NCBI GenBank assembly: GCA_030770425.1 | Contig: JASJFT010000195.1 | Location: 20,698 to 84,697, forward strand | Direction: 5' to 3' | DNA length: 64,000 nucleotides | Source of the DNA: Darksidea phi | Lineage: Eukaryota > Ascomycota > Dothideomycetes > Pleosporales > Lentitheciaceae | Part shown: one piece after another, positions 12,961-25,970 of the stretch | How positions within the stretch are numbered: the stretch's first letter is position 1 | How the letters are laid out: each line of letters begins with the position of its first letter | Program-made: the position numbers and the translations under genes | The notes under the pieces: generated by a model | What the model was told of the DNA's origin: nothing | Database searches by the model: none | What the model saw: only the letters and a program-made list of their open reading frames with translations

Positions 12961-15900
12961 TTAAAATATATAATATAATTAATTAATATTCTTACCTAAG
13001 CTATTTATATTATACTACCTCTACTTATAACCCTATAGTAGCTTATATACTATTTAGTCTTACTACCCCCCTATTATTCTTAGTAGGAGCCGAGCGTAAA
13101 CCGGCTATCTAAGCTTTAATAGGCTTAATAATTTAATACTTAATACTAGCTATATAAAATATAAAAGAATTTACTAATTATATAAATATATATATCTATA
13201 GATATTAGATAATATAATATAAGGAGCTTAAGACGTATAAGAAATATACTCTAGTAGAGATTATTAATTTTCTTATTAATAAATAAAAGAATATAAAGAA
13301 TTATTACTTCGTATATCTAGTATAATACCGTAAATATATTTAGAATAATAAATACTTCTAATAAGTATATAAGCCTACTTTTACTCTATAGTAATAATTA
13401 TATCTATAACTATAATTCTAAAATCTTATAATTTTATAGAGTACTACGTAAAGCTATTAAAGATATAATTAGTACTATTATAATATAAAAAAGTACTATA
13501 GACTCGTAAGTAAAGTACGTATTCTTATTCCTAACTAGAATTAGAAGATTTAAAAGATTAAGATTATAAAGATCTTACTTTATATAGAAGATAATATTAG
13601 ATATAGTTAAGACTATATAAATATATACTAACTATATAGTCTAATAGAAAATATTTAAATAGTAGAGCGTCCTAGTAAGCTAAACGTAATATTAGTTTAT
13701 AACTAAATTATTAAGTAAATATTCTTATAGTTATACTAGCGAAAAGCTAAAGGGTATATAAAATAACTACGTTTAGCTAGTAGGGCTCGATCTTCGTAAT
13801 ACGGGTATTCCCGATTACTACTATACTAGTAATAGATAATAGTACTTAATATACGTTAGAGAGGATAATTATAACCCTTTCCTAGAGGTTATCGTACCTA
13901 GTATTCTTACGTAGAGTATTATAGTATACGAGTATAATATTAAGTAGAAATCTACCTAAGAAGTAAAGAATAAAGCTAATATAAAGAATAAGGGCTATAT
14001 TAGATAGAAGGCGATATATAGAGTATTAGAGGAGACGATATATTAGAGAAGATAATAATATATAAAGTATTAAAGTAGAAGAATATCTCCTTATCTATTA
14101 AACTCTAGGAGTCTATCTACCTTAAATACTTAGTAGGTCTACCGTAGCTATCTTAGTATTAATATCTATAGCGACCTACTAGTATAGCCGTTAGTAGGGA
14201 TAGAAAGTAGAGGAGGAGCGAATAGTAATCTATATTAGTAGATTAGTAATCTTAAGAGAACGGTATCTTCGTAGATAGCTATAGGTATAGAATATCCCTA
14301 GGGTACCGACTAATATATAATAGTAAATTCTATATTCTAAGTAGCTTACGAAGATCTATATAAGCTATAGTCTAGAGTTATATTAATAAGATTAGTTTTA
14401 AATTATAGATTAATTTAACTATAATCTCTAGTTAGTAGCTATAGATAGCTAGGTACTTTACTAGAAGGGAGTCCGTATAAATCCCCCTTACTAGCTATTA
14501 AGGTATAGCTAATAGTAATATTATTATAGAAGTTATCTAAGCTAAAGACTACTCTATAGGTACTAAGATAAGTAAGCTTATCCTATAAATTATACGAATA
14601 GATTTATAAAGTATTTACTCTTATACTAGGATAAATAGATATAGCTTCGGTCTTATATATATATACTACTAAAAAACTAAGATATTAAAGGATAAGTTAG
14701 TAGTTAATATATCGTTAATACCTATTAATTTAAGTAGTAAGGTAGTATCTTATCTTATATACCCCTATAAATAGACTAGTAATAAGTATAAGGAGTAGGT
14801 TTAGTAAGTATAAGAGCTTTTTAGTAAGACGAGCTATTAAATTATTAAGTATAGGAGCTATAGTAGTAGGTCTTATAATAATAGTATCCTATACTATAGT
14901 AATATAGGTACTACTATTACGGTCTAAAAATATATTAGGATTAGTCTTATCTAACGTTTAGTAAAGGAGGAAATAGTAAATACTCTTTTAATATTATAGT
15001 ATTTTAAAGAATAGTATATACTAACTACTTAGTCTCTATACTACCTTTATTATTAATCTTTACTATAGTACTATATTCTATCTATATACTTAACTTAGCT
15101 TATACTAAGGTCGCGCTATATTTAGTTAAATATTTCTACGAAATTGTCTTATAGAAGGCTATCTTTACTTATCCTTACTAAGCTTAACGGAAATAAGCTA
15201 ACGATTTTATTACTAGTAGGGGATAATATCGATTCTTAATAGGAGTTAACTCTAGCTATATATAAAACTTTAGCTATATATAAAAGGGGAGGACTTACTA
15301 GAGCTTCTTAGCTTAGAGGCGACTAAGGCTAGCCCGTCTTATCTAGTAATACGAATCTATTAAATCGGCTATTACGATATACTAAAAAATATATATTAGT
15401 ATTATATTCGTAGTATAGCTTAGCTAGTTTCTTATTAAGTATTTTAGATAGCTTTAGGTAGTTATTATTCGTAGTCTATCTTACCTTAGAGTATAATAGT
15501 ATTTATAAATACTACTAAGACGTTATAACTATAGGACTAGAAATTAATACTAGCTAGTATATATATATATAAAATAGTATTATATTTAATAATATATAGA
15601 GTTAAGATTTTAAATTAAGATACTTATTTTCCGACTACTAGATTCGTAAATCCGCGGTCTATTTCTATTACTTATAATAATAGGGATCTTAAGCCGTTAT
15701 TTATAGTATAATAATTAGTAAGAAGGTACTTTAATAATATAGTAGCGCTAGAGTAGTTAGTATCTAATAGTAACTATAACTACGCGAACGATACGGAATT
15801 ATAGTAAGTATTAAGATATAATAGTAGCTATATAGTTCGATATTATAATAAATACTAAGGTATAGTATAGGTATTTAACGGCTAATATTCCTCTAGTAAG

Positions 15901-16049
15901 ACTTTAGTATAATATTAGTACTTCGAATACTAATTAATATATTCGTTATATACTAGTAATACGATTCTATTAATAGGAAATATATTAAATATCCTATATA
16001 GTTTCTAAATACTATCTTTAGAAATATTTATCTTATTCTATACCGTTAG
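12961..16049. other. RIPped sequence, no recognisable gene
   Basis: Frames on both strands are interrupted every few codons. Fragments such as 13,560-13,660 and 13,980-14,300 on the plus strand look protein-like when stops are read through, but I recognise no family. It could be the end of the recombinase element or unrelated repeats. Confidence 0.4.
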
Positions 16050-18250
16050 TCTTTAAAGTATTTATACTTACCTAGGCTTATTCTAGTATATAGCTAATAC
16101 GAAATTAATTATAAACCTTAATTATTTTATATAAGAATAGTATTACTTTATTAATAGTAGTCTCTATTATTCTAGAACGCTAGTATCGTCTAAAAATAGC
16201 TACGAATACTTCTTATAGTTATTATTTAATAATAGAATCTTTATCTTAAGATATAGTCCTCGTATCTTATACTTCTTAAAATAAGTCTACTTTATCTTAT
16301 ACCTTAGTAGTAAAATCTTCTCTTAAGTCTCTATATACTTCTTATCTACTAATTACCCTAGTTCGTCCCTCTTTAGCTACTTAATATTAGGATTCTTCGT
16401 TTTATCTATATAATATTCGACCCTTATATATATCTCTAGTTAATTAGGTTTACCCTTCGTTAATCTAGTATATAATTTACGAGATAATACTATATATAGT
16501 CTAAGAGCCTTAATTATATAATTAAACTACTTTATTATAGTTCTTCTTACTTTTAGATTAAACTTTATATATAAGGAACGCTATTTATTCTTACTAAAAG
16601 CTTCGGCCCCTCTAAGATATAAATTAAATTCTTAGATAATCTTATAAAAAGGGTACTTTTTAATCCTAGTATTAATAATAAAATAACTAAATTAGACGTT
16701 ATCTTAATAAAGTTATACTACCTCGAGTTTCTTATATTCCGTCCGACCGTCGTTATACGATATTACTAGTATTATATTATTATTATCTAGGTTAAATATT
16801 AGAATATTTTTAAGAATTATAGAGCTTAGTATATTTAAAGAAGTTAGTATATACTCTATAGTTATCGGCGCGTCCTTAGACGTCTAGGTAGCTAATAGAG
16901 TATCTTCTAAAGTTAGCTTAGTTAGTATATACTTTATAGTCGTTAGTATATTCTTAGATATCTAGATAACCGGTAAAGTATCTTCTAAAGTTAGCTTAGT
17001 TAGTATAATATTTTCTAATAGCTCCTTATTTTCTAATTATATTTCCTTAATAGATAGGAGAAGTATCTCTACTATTCTATTCTATTCCTATTACTTATTT
17101 AAAAACCCTTTTATTTACTTTATCTTCTTTTTAATACTAGTATTACTATCCTAGTATACTCTATACTAAAGTAAAGCTTTTATTATAGAAACTAGAACTA
17201 CGAATTTCTTATATTTTAGACCTATCTTCTTATTTAAGGTAGCTAGCTCTTCGTACCTCTAGTCTATACTCGTAATAATTTTTTCTATTTTCTTTATATC
17301 TTCCTACTAAAGAGTATATATAGGGCTTACTAGCTCGAAGAACTTATATATCTCGAGTTATATAACTACCTATACCTTCCTTTACTCTTTAAGAGGATTA
17401 TTTAATATCTTTATAAAGTTCTTATAAGTCTCTTAGGTATCCCTAGATTCCTTAGCTAATTTAATAAAGAGTATTTTATACTAATCTAGAATAATTAATT
17501 TTAGCTTAAGATTATATCTTCTTAGTATATTATAAAAGATAAGTATATTCTAAATAAGCTCTCTCTTTCTCTTAAATAGCTTCGATACGCTCCCCGTCTC
17601 TTAATTATCTAAGATCTTTTATATATACTTAAGCTTTTCTATTTATATAACTAAATTTTAAATATATTCTTTAATTAATATATAGGGGAATATATACTCT
17701 ATAGTATATATCTTCTATCTTTAACTCTAGCTCTAGACCGCCTTATTCTTATTAATATCCTCGTAGTAGAAGATTATATATTTTAGATTTCTCTTTAATC
17801 CTTTAGTTCTATTATAGAGCTAAAATTATAACTTAAAGTCCTTTTTTATCTCTTTATTACTCTTAGTTATATTCTCGGCTTTATATTACTACTCTAGTTC
17901 TTTTAAGAGGATTTTTAAGAATTCCTTCTCTATAATCTCTTAATAAATCTTAATAATAAGTTTATTAGTATCCTAAACTAAGGATTTATACTATTTAGGA
18001 ATCTTACCCTCCTACTATTTCTATACTAATAGTATTAGCTTTTCCTATAGATACTTAATATTAGGTAGTATAATATATCTAATCTTATACTACTTTACTA
18101 ATTCTTAAATACCCTTATTTAATTTAATATCCCTTAGGAACTAATTTATCTTTATAGAGGAATTTATATCTCCTCTTTCTAAAAATCCTTTACCTAGTAT
18201 CGATTTAAAAGCTTATCGCGATATAGTCGAGTAGTAACTAATTAAGATAC
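16050..18250 (-). pseudogene. Unrecognised family X, copy A, RIP relic
   Basis: Minus-strand reading through stops gives a protein homologous to the plus-strand relic at 53,000-55,480. Matching blocks, from N- to C-terminus, are: N/D-Q-Y-K-I/V-L-F with E-T-Y-K-N/E-F (about 17,450); a coiled-coil-like stretch; a repeat region (16,870-17,020); G-R-T-E-Y-x-K-L then Q-L-Y-Q and F-S-Y-F-I-I-N-T-R (about 16,670-16,770); and K-K-Y-I-x-T-Q-x-K-I-L with R-Y-K and Y-F-x-K-Y-K (about 16,270-16,330). I do not recognise the family. Two independent relics with the same block order show that it was a real gene. The Lys/Glu-rich, coiled-coil-like middle suggests a structural or gag-like protein, but no catalytic motif is visible. 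Confidence 0.6.
16870..17020 (-). repeat. In-frame 78-bp direct repeat inside family X copy A
   Basis: The string TATCTTCTAAAGTTAGCTTA occurs at 16,901 and again at 16,979, giving a 78-bp (26-residue) period with two units. On the minus strand each unit reads L-T-K-L-T-L-E-D-T-L. It lies just before the conserved G-R-T-E-Y block, the same place where copy B has its 27-bp repeats. Confidence 0.7.
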
Positions 18251-21200
18251 TAAAGTAGAATAGTAGTTTATATCTTTCTAAAAGGTAGTTATAAAATACT
18301 TTTATTAGTATATATTAAATAGAAAATAGTTATATACTACTTATTTCTATATACTAGGTTATAACTACTAGTTACTCGGATTCTACTATCCGTATTTAGA
18401 AATAAGTAAGTATACTATTCTTATAATATTAGTACTACTAGTACTAATTATATATTATTCTAAAATAGAATTCCGTTAATAGTAATTATATATTTTAACT
18501 ACTTAAATACTATCTTTAGAATCGTAAATATTAAGAAAGGTATATAAGTAGATATAGCTCTAAAGTTTAAATAACTTAATCTAAAACTTATTATTATCCT
18601 ATTACTAAATAATATATCTTTAAGCGAACTATTTAGTACTATAGATCTATAATTTACTATATTAAGTCTACCTTAGCTAAGTCTAGAGCTATATTTAATA
18701 CTCTATATACGGATAACCCTAACTCTACCTCTACTAGTACTAGTACTAAGTCTTATTCGTAAGTATTTAACTAAACTACGCTCTACCCTCTACGAAGCTT
18801 AGTAGCTTTATTAATAGCTTTATAATATACTTTAATAACTTAATAAAATCCTATCTAAGTTAAGTACTATTAATAATATATATCTAGACTCTAAGCTATT
18901 CTTACTATCTATACCTCGTACTTTCGAACTAGAGCCTTAGAATATAGGTCTAGTCTTCTACTTAACTATAGCTATCTTACTAATATATCTACTAGTATTT
19001 ATTAATATATTATATATATAACTATTTCCGCCGGCCCGTTTACCTTTATCTTAATAACCCGTAGTTCTAGTATCGTATAGAGACGGTCTTTTATAAAGTA
19101 AATTAGCTTATATATATAATAAATATAGAGGTATATATAGTAGTTCGACGTCTAGAATAATATATAGTATACGATTCTCTACTAGAATCTAAGATAGGTT
19201 CTTTTATTCTAGATAAATATACCTAGCTTATAGTATATAGGATAATAAAATAATTATAACTATATAAATCTTCTAAAAGACTATTTATAGGCTAGCTATA
19301 ATCTTAGATAGTATTAAATATAGTCGAAATATATATTATTTATTAATATTCTACTATATATCTAATCTACTACGTATCTCCTCCTTACGGAAGTCGAAGG
19401 GTATTAATAGTAAAGACTATATAAGTAGAATTAATTAATTTACTAATATTAATTTAGATAGACTATTCTTATCCTCTAATATTTAAATAATATATATATC
19501 TAAGTACGTAGTATATAGCTTAACCTTCCTATTTAGTAGCTCTAGTACCGGCTCTATTTATTAATCCTAGATCTAGTATAGTATATACGTACTTCCCTTC
19601 TAAATATTACTAGATATTATTATCTTTACCTTATACTATAAATTATTACCTTTAAAGTCTTAGTATTATTATTATAGAAGTCCCTATTAATAGATAGACT
19701 TTAGACTCCTACTAATCTAATAGTAGCTTCCGTTATTAAAGAAGGCGCGAGCTAAGAGATAACTATAATTATTACTACTATCTCCCTATAGTATCTAGAC
19801 CGAATAAATAGCTATTAATATATCTAACGGGCGGGAGTTAGTAGTACTATATACTAATACTATACTAGACGATACTTTACCTAGTATAGTATTTAGTTAT
19901 ATTATATAACTATTTTCCTAATATATTAATAATATATTACTTAGAGGGGAAGTAGAAAGGAAAGAACTTTCTAATATCTAGTTACTTATTAATTATATTT
20001 TTTTATAGATTAAATTAGTTATATATATCTTATTATACTCTTAGCTATTAGGTAGTAGAAAATATATTATCGCTTAGTTAGGAAAGAAAGTAGAATTATA
20101 GTATACTATTAGAGTATAAGCTAATAAATACTATTTTAAGTTACGACCTACTAAAGTCTTAAGGAAATCCTAGATTTTCTTTAAATAGACCTCTATTATT
20201 AAGTATTATAGCTTATTCTACCTATAAATAGGCTGTCGAGGTAGAAATTAGACTAAGTATAGTATTCTATAAGACCTTTATATTTACGTAAGTTATATCT
20301 CTTAGAAGTACTATTAAGTTCTTTTTATATATCTTTACCGATATAATATAGTATTCGGAAGACTATACTAAGAAGCCGGACCCTAGGTATTAAGTTATAG
20401 ATTACGACGTAATAATATTATATAATCCTAAGTTCTATTAAGTATAAGATAATACTTAGAGCCTAGGTCTACCCCCTTACTTAATTTTTCTTAAAATCTT
20501 ATCCCTAGATTATAGTACTAAATACGCGTAACCTAACTACTAGAATATAATATTTAGTATTTAGTCTATATATAATACCGAATTCTATATTATTATTTCT
20601 TATTAAATATACTACTAAACTATCTTCTTAAATTAGTAATATACCTCTTATTCTTTAATATATATTATCTACTATATTTATAGATATATATTCTTATTTA
20701 CTAGCTTAAACGTATCTAATTAGCTACTACGATATAGATACCTTAAATAACTAGTAATACTAGAGAAGTACTAATAATTATAGCGACTTCTATAATATCT
20801 AAGGTCTTTTATTCTCTCTATCTTACTAGAGTAGTAAAGTACCTAATAAGTACTTTATAAGGGTTCTAAATATAAATATAATAGGAAGAAATACTAAGTA
20901 TATATAGTAAGCTTACGCGTATAAATATTAAAGTTACTAATAAGTATAGTAATTTACCGATATCGAAGACTCTATAGACTTAGATAACTAAATTCTATAT
21001 AATAATCCTCTAGTCTAATATAAAATAAAGCTAAACTTTTAAAATTTATTCGCGTTTATTACGAAGTATAAGCTTAAGAAGCTAGATAGAAGATTAATTA
21101 CTTTTAGAGGAGACTAGAAGGGTAAATCTACGTATAGACCTACTTAGATTAGTATTATTATACTACTTATAGTTCTAATACTCGTCGCCTCTTTACTAAT

Positions 21201-23879
21201 AGCTTAGTTAAGGTCTAAGGCTTTAAAGAAGTTATTTAGAAAAGCTAAAGTAAAGAATATAAAGAATAGTACTACTTAGATAAAACTATAATATATTATA
21301 AAATTACTATAACTATTTCTAAACGTTTAGAGCCCCTTCTACCTAAAAATATAATAGTAGTATTAGAACGATATCTCTTAACTAGGGCTAATAGATTTAC
21401 TTAAGCTAGGTATATATCCTTTTAATAAGGTAGAAAAGAATAAAGATTTCGGGTAGGCTTATAGTACTAATAATAAGATTTTTCTACTACGAGATATTAA
21501 TCTATATAAGGTTAGTTAGTATAATTTTAATATAAGTAATATAGAACGGAATAACTAACTATACTATTATTCTTATCTTTCTAAGTAATATATACTCTCT
21601 ATTTATACCCTATAATTATCTAATCTATAAAGGATAAAATCTTCTCTAAGACTCCTATTAACTCTCGTTACTACTTAAGTAACTATAGTCCTACTACTAA
21701 CTATATCCCTAATTATATATCTATCTTATTTAAATCTCCTCCTTACTCTTTTACTTTAAATCTATATTATAATAGTACCGTCTATATATAAGTATCTATT
21801 ATTTATAATAGACTATAATTATTCTAATAGAATCGTACTTTATTAATAAGAGGACTAATATCTAAATACTTTCACGAAAAGATAATAGTAAGATTAGCCT
21901 TTTTATTAAATAAAAGGAAGATAGATTTTAAGATTAGAAGAAGAGATAGGTTAATTTACTAGGTTTATCTATAAAAGGAGAAAGTATTAGTATATATAAA
22001 TAGGTATTTTAAATAGAGTTTAGTTTATATACTATTTAATTCTAATATACTCCTAGTCTTAGCTATATTCTATTCTAAACCTACTATAATAGTATACTAA
22101 ACCGTCTTAACGACCTTAATCTAAGTACTCTTATCTTTATATTTATTAAAGTAATCCTTAATCTAATTATAGATAGTCTAGACCTTTTTCTAGAGATATT
22201 CGAGCTCTTTATAAGAGAGGGTATTTTTATTATACTATATATTATTATTAATAAGAGTATATTCTTAAGGATTCGCCTTCGAAAAATAGTCCTATACTAG
22301 TTTAGATAAGAGTTAATATTATTTAGAATATAAGCTTATCTAGAAATAGCTTAAAATAATACCCTTCTATAAATTCTAGAATAATATTTAAACTAACTCT
22401 AATATAGGCGCGAGAAGTTCTACTATCCCCTACTAATAGTATTTTAACGGCGGCTCTACTTCCTCTAAGAGTCTTAATAATTTTTAAGCTAGACTAGGAG
22501 ATCTCGATACTCCTTTTTACTTTATACTAACCGGTAAAGTTTATTCTCTTAGTTAATTCTATAACGTTTAATTAGCTTCTAGCTTTAAAGGGCGCTTAGT
22601 ATAGTATTAGTATTATAGTAAAGACTTTATTAAACTTATACTTATACGAAGTCGCGTCGAAAGGTAGTAAAGAAGATAGAAGAGGATAATTCCTAGCTAA
22701 TAAGTACGACGAAATAGAAAGCGAGCTAGAGATAGACGATAGCTACTCCTATATATATTAAGTACTAGGCTAAGATAAAAAGAGGGGCTCTATTCTAGTA
22801 GAGTACTACCTATAGGTTAATATAAATAATTAATAATAGTAGTATTTAGTACTATTTATATTAGTTAGTTATTATTAGATTAACTTTAAGACTTAATAGA
22901 ATTATTAGTCCTACCGATTCGCGCTCTACTAAACTAAAAATAAGAAACTAAGAGAGATATAACTAGTATTAGTAGTATTAATAATCTAGTTATAATACTA
23001 TTACTAAAGATAGTAGTTTCTATATTTTTATTTAATACAAAATACTAATACTAAGTAAGCTCTAAATATCTTAAAGGATTAACCGTACGTATTTCTAGAT
23101 AATTATTAAGTATACTATAAGAAATATAGACTAGTTACCTAAGCTTACTAACTACTATAAAGAGATTAATTTATTATTCTAAGCTACTATAAGTATACCT
23201 ATCTATATATACTCTAAGTATAGAACTCTCTCTATATACTAATATTCCCCGTCTAATAATAGAATAAGATCCTTCGGATTATAGTTATTATATAATATAA
23301 TACTAAGAATTTATAATATTATAAGCCTCTAAGTTTTATATTAAATAATAGTATTAATATTAAAGTCTAAGATATAAATTTTAGAATAACTAGTAATTTT
23401 ATAACTAAGGCGAGGTAAATTATCGTAAAGCTAAAATAAGAAGGTACTATTACTCTATACTAAACTATTCGGCTAAGAAACTATTATCGCCCTATATTCG
23501 AGTATTAAACTAAAGTATAATTAAGAGGGAATCTAGCTAGTCCCTAATAAACTAGTATTTAATTTTAGCTTCTAAGAGGTCGTAGCCGATTTTATCTTAA
23601 GCTTAGTATCTTCTACATTTTATAAATAATTTTGATATTCTACTATAATAAGTTTATAACTAATACTATTAAGAGTAAGAAAAGTAAAGAAGTACTCTTT
23701 AGGCTTCTATTATTACCTTATATATATCTAACTAGGAGGGAAAAACTTTTTATTTATCTAGATAGTTAGAGCTATATAGTAGAGAAGGGTATATCTTTAT
23801 ATAGTTAGATATATATAAATTTATCTATAATATAGATTAACTAGTAGTCTAGCTTATATACTCCTATACTATTTATAGT
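18251..23879. other. RIPped sequence, no recognisable gene
   Basis: Long AT-rich decayed stretch. Some plus-strand segments are protein-like when stops are read through (for example a Thr/Ser repeat at 18,720-18,770, and 20,080-20,260), but I recognise no family. Rare unmutated dinucleotides occur at about 20,231 (TG), 21,873 (CA), 23,037 (CA) and 23,616 (CA). Confidence 0.4.
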
Positions 23880-25970
23880 AATTAATAAGGTTCTACCTCG
23901 GCGTCTAAGTTATAACGATAACGTAGAAAGAAGAGAATAGTATATTTAGTATACTCTAAAGATTAAGAAGATAAAGTTAATCGCTTAAGATATATAATAT
24001 TCCGAGAGACTAGCTACGGTATAGTAATATTAGGATACTAAATAAATAGTATTATAAATAGTAGAAGAAGTATACTCTAAGTTAATTTCTTTAATTATAT
24101 AAATTTCTAAAAGCCTATATACGGTATAACGGCTTAGAAGATCTAAAAAGAGTACCTTTATTTAAAGGAATAGATACTCTAGACTAATCCTTTATATTAT
24201 ATAAAGGCTTACGATTTTACTTAGAAGGCGATTACTTAGAAGAGGTTTAAAAAGAGGGCTTAGTTAAACTACTATAGTACTTCCTCTCTAATATATAACT
24301 AGCGTTTAAGATATACTAGGGTATTAGTTAGAAGCTATAGTAGTAATATAGACTAAGTACTTAAGAACGTCTTACGAGTAAGTCTAAGAACTAGTAAATT
24401 ATTAATAATATCTAGATCTTCTTATATTATATTTATATAGCTACTATATTAAGCTTAAAGCCTATAGTAATTACTACTAATATTATCTTAAGATCCTAGT
24501 CTTAAGGTATATACGAGGTATCTTTAGACCTCTCTTAGTAATATATAGTAGGTAGGAAACGTATATAAGACTATAGTACTTTCTAGATTAAATTAATATC
24601 TTTATAATCCTTTATACCTCCTCTTATATAACTAGTATACTATCTACCTTTAGTATATTATTCTAGCTAGGAACCGACGATATCTTTAATAATATAATAG
24701 TATTATCTCTTAAAGCCTAGATAAGGACTATTAAAGAACTTCGTATATATTACTATATATATAAACTACTTAAAGCTTAAAGTATATATTCTTTCTTCTA
24801 GTAGAGATACGATTTATATCTTATAAGCTAAAAATAGTAATATATAGAAAAGAGCTTAGAATAAAAGCTTCTAAAAAGGGTAGAAGCTTTTAGCCTTAAT
24901 AAACTTACGAATCTAAAGTAGCGAAATATAATAAAGAACTTAAAGGTATAAAGATATTTAGAAAAGGTATAAGTTTCTAGTCCTAATAAACTCCTAGTAA
25001 CTAATAATACTACGGCCGAGGGATAAATAAGTACTTCTAAGGCTAAGATTTAATCTATAACTTTAGAATCTTTTAGGCTAGATAGTAAAAGCTAGGCGAA
25101 TAGTAAAGGGGCGAAGGAAACCAAAGACTAGAGTCTAGAAATAGAGCGAGGACTATCTTAAACTATTAAAGAATCTTTATAAGAGGTATCCGGAACGGAG
25201 CTTAAAGCGATACCCGATATTATAAGCTATAGACTAGATACCCTATATAGTCTAATTATAATATAGAACTATAAATCTAACGAGAATATAGATCCTAAGA
25301 CCGAAGATAAGGTTAATAAGCTATTAGTAAATATAACTAATAGTAGTAAGAAATAGTCGATTACTAATATAGCCTCTAAAGAAGATATAGATACTAAAGG
25401 TAAAGATAATAATAAACTATTTATAAATATAGTTATCGATAGTAACGAGGAACTATCGATTACTAATATAGCCTCTAAAGAAGACGTAGATACTAAGGAT
25501 AAAGATAATAATAAGCTATTAGTAGATATAGTTATCGATAGTAATAAGGGATAGCTAATTACTAATATAGCCTCTAAAGAAGATATAAATACTAAGGGTA
25601 AAGACGATAATAAGCTATTAGTGAATATAGTTATTAATAGTAATAAGGGGCTACTAATTACTAATATAGCCTCTAAAGAAGACGTAGATACTAAGAGTAA
25701 AGATAATAATAAGCTATTAGTAAATATAGTTATTAATAGTAATAAGGAATAGCTAATTACTAGCTATAATAGTAGCGATACCTTTAATATTACTATTCCG
25801 GCGCTCTTTAAAGATAATATTACGAATAAAGTTAATAATAATAAGAAAGAGCTTACTACTACTAATAGCTCTAAAGAGGGTATAGATCCTAAGGTAGAAG
25901 ATAAGACTAAGAACGGAGATAAGGTCGATAATACTATTAATATTAAATATAATAAATAGAGTTAGTAGTA
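23880..25970 (+). pseudogene. Unrecognised relic with 33-residue C-terminal repeats
   Basis: A plus-strand frame with few breaks runs towards 25,970 and ends in a series of 99-bp tandem repeats. Upstream, read-through frames give protein-like text at about 24,150-24,600, including P-L-F-K-G-I-D-T-L-D and L-R-F-Y-L-E-G-D. The repeats are acidic and Lys-rich (A-S-K-E-D-V-D-T-K). Most stops are TAG/TAA at positions compatible with Gln or Trp. I do not recognise the family; a surface, scaffold or nuclear protein with a disordered repeat tail is possible. Introns or frameshifts cannot be resolved by eye. Confidence 0.5.
25297..25766 (+). repeat. 99-bp in-frame tandem repeat, about 4.7 units
   Basis: The phrase TTACTAATATAGCCTCTAAA recurs at 25,361, 25,460, 25,559 and 25,658, exactly 99 bp apart, and a partial unit follows at 25,757. 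Each unit encodes 33 residues (T-N-I-A-S-K-E-D, then D-N-N-K-L-L and V-I-D-S-N). The period being a multiple of three supports a former coding repeat. Units differ mainly by RIP-type changes. Confidence 0.9.

Noticed and set aside
25297..25766. CRISPR-like spaced repeats
   Set aside because: Whole 99-bp units repeat without unique spacers and keep a reading frame; the context is fungal.
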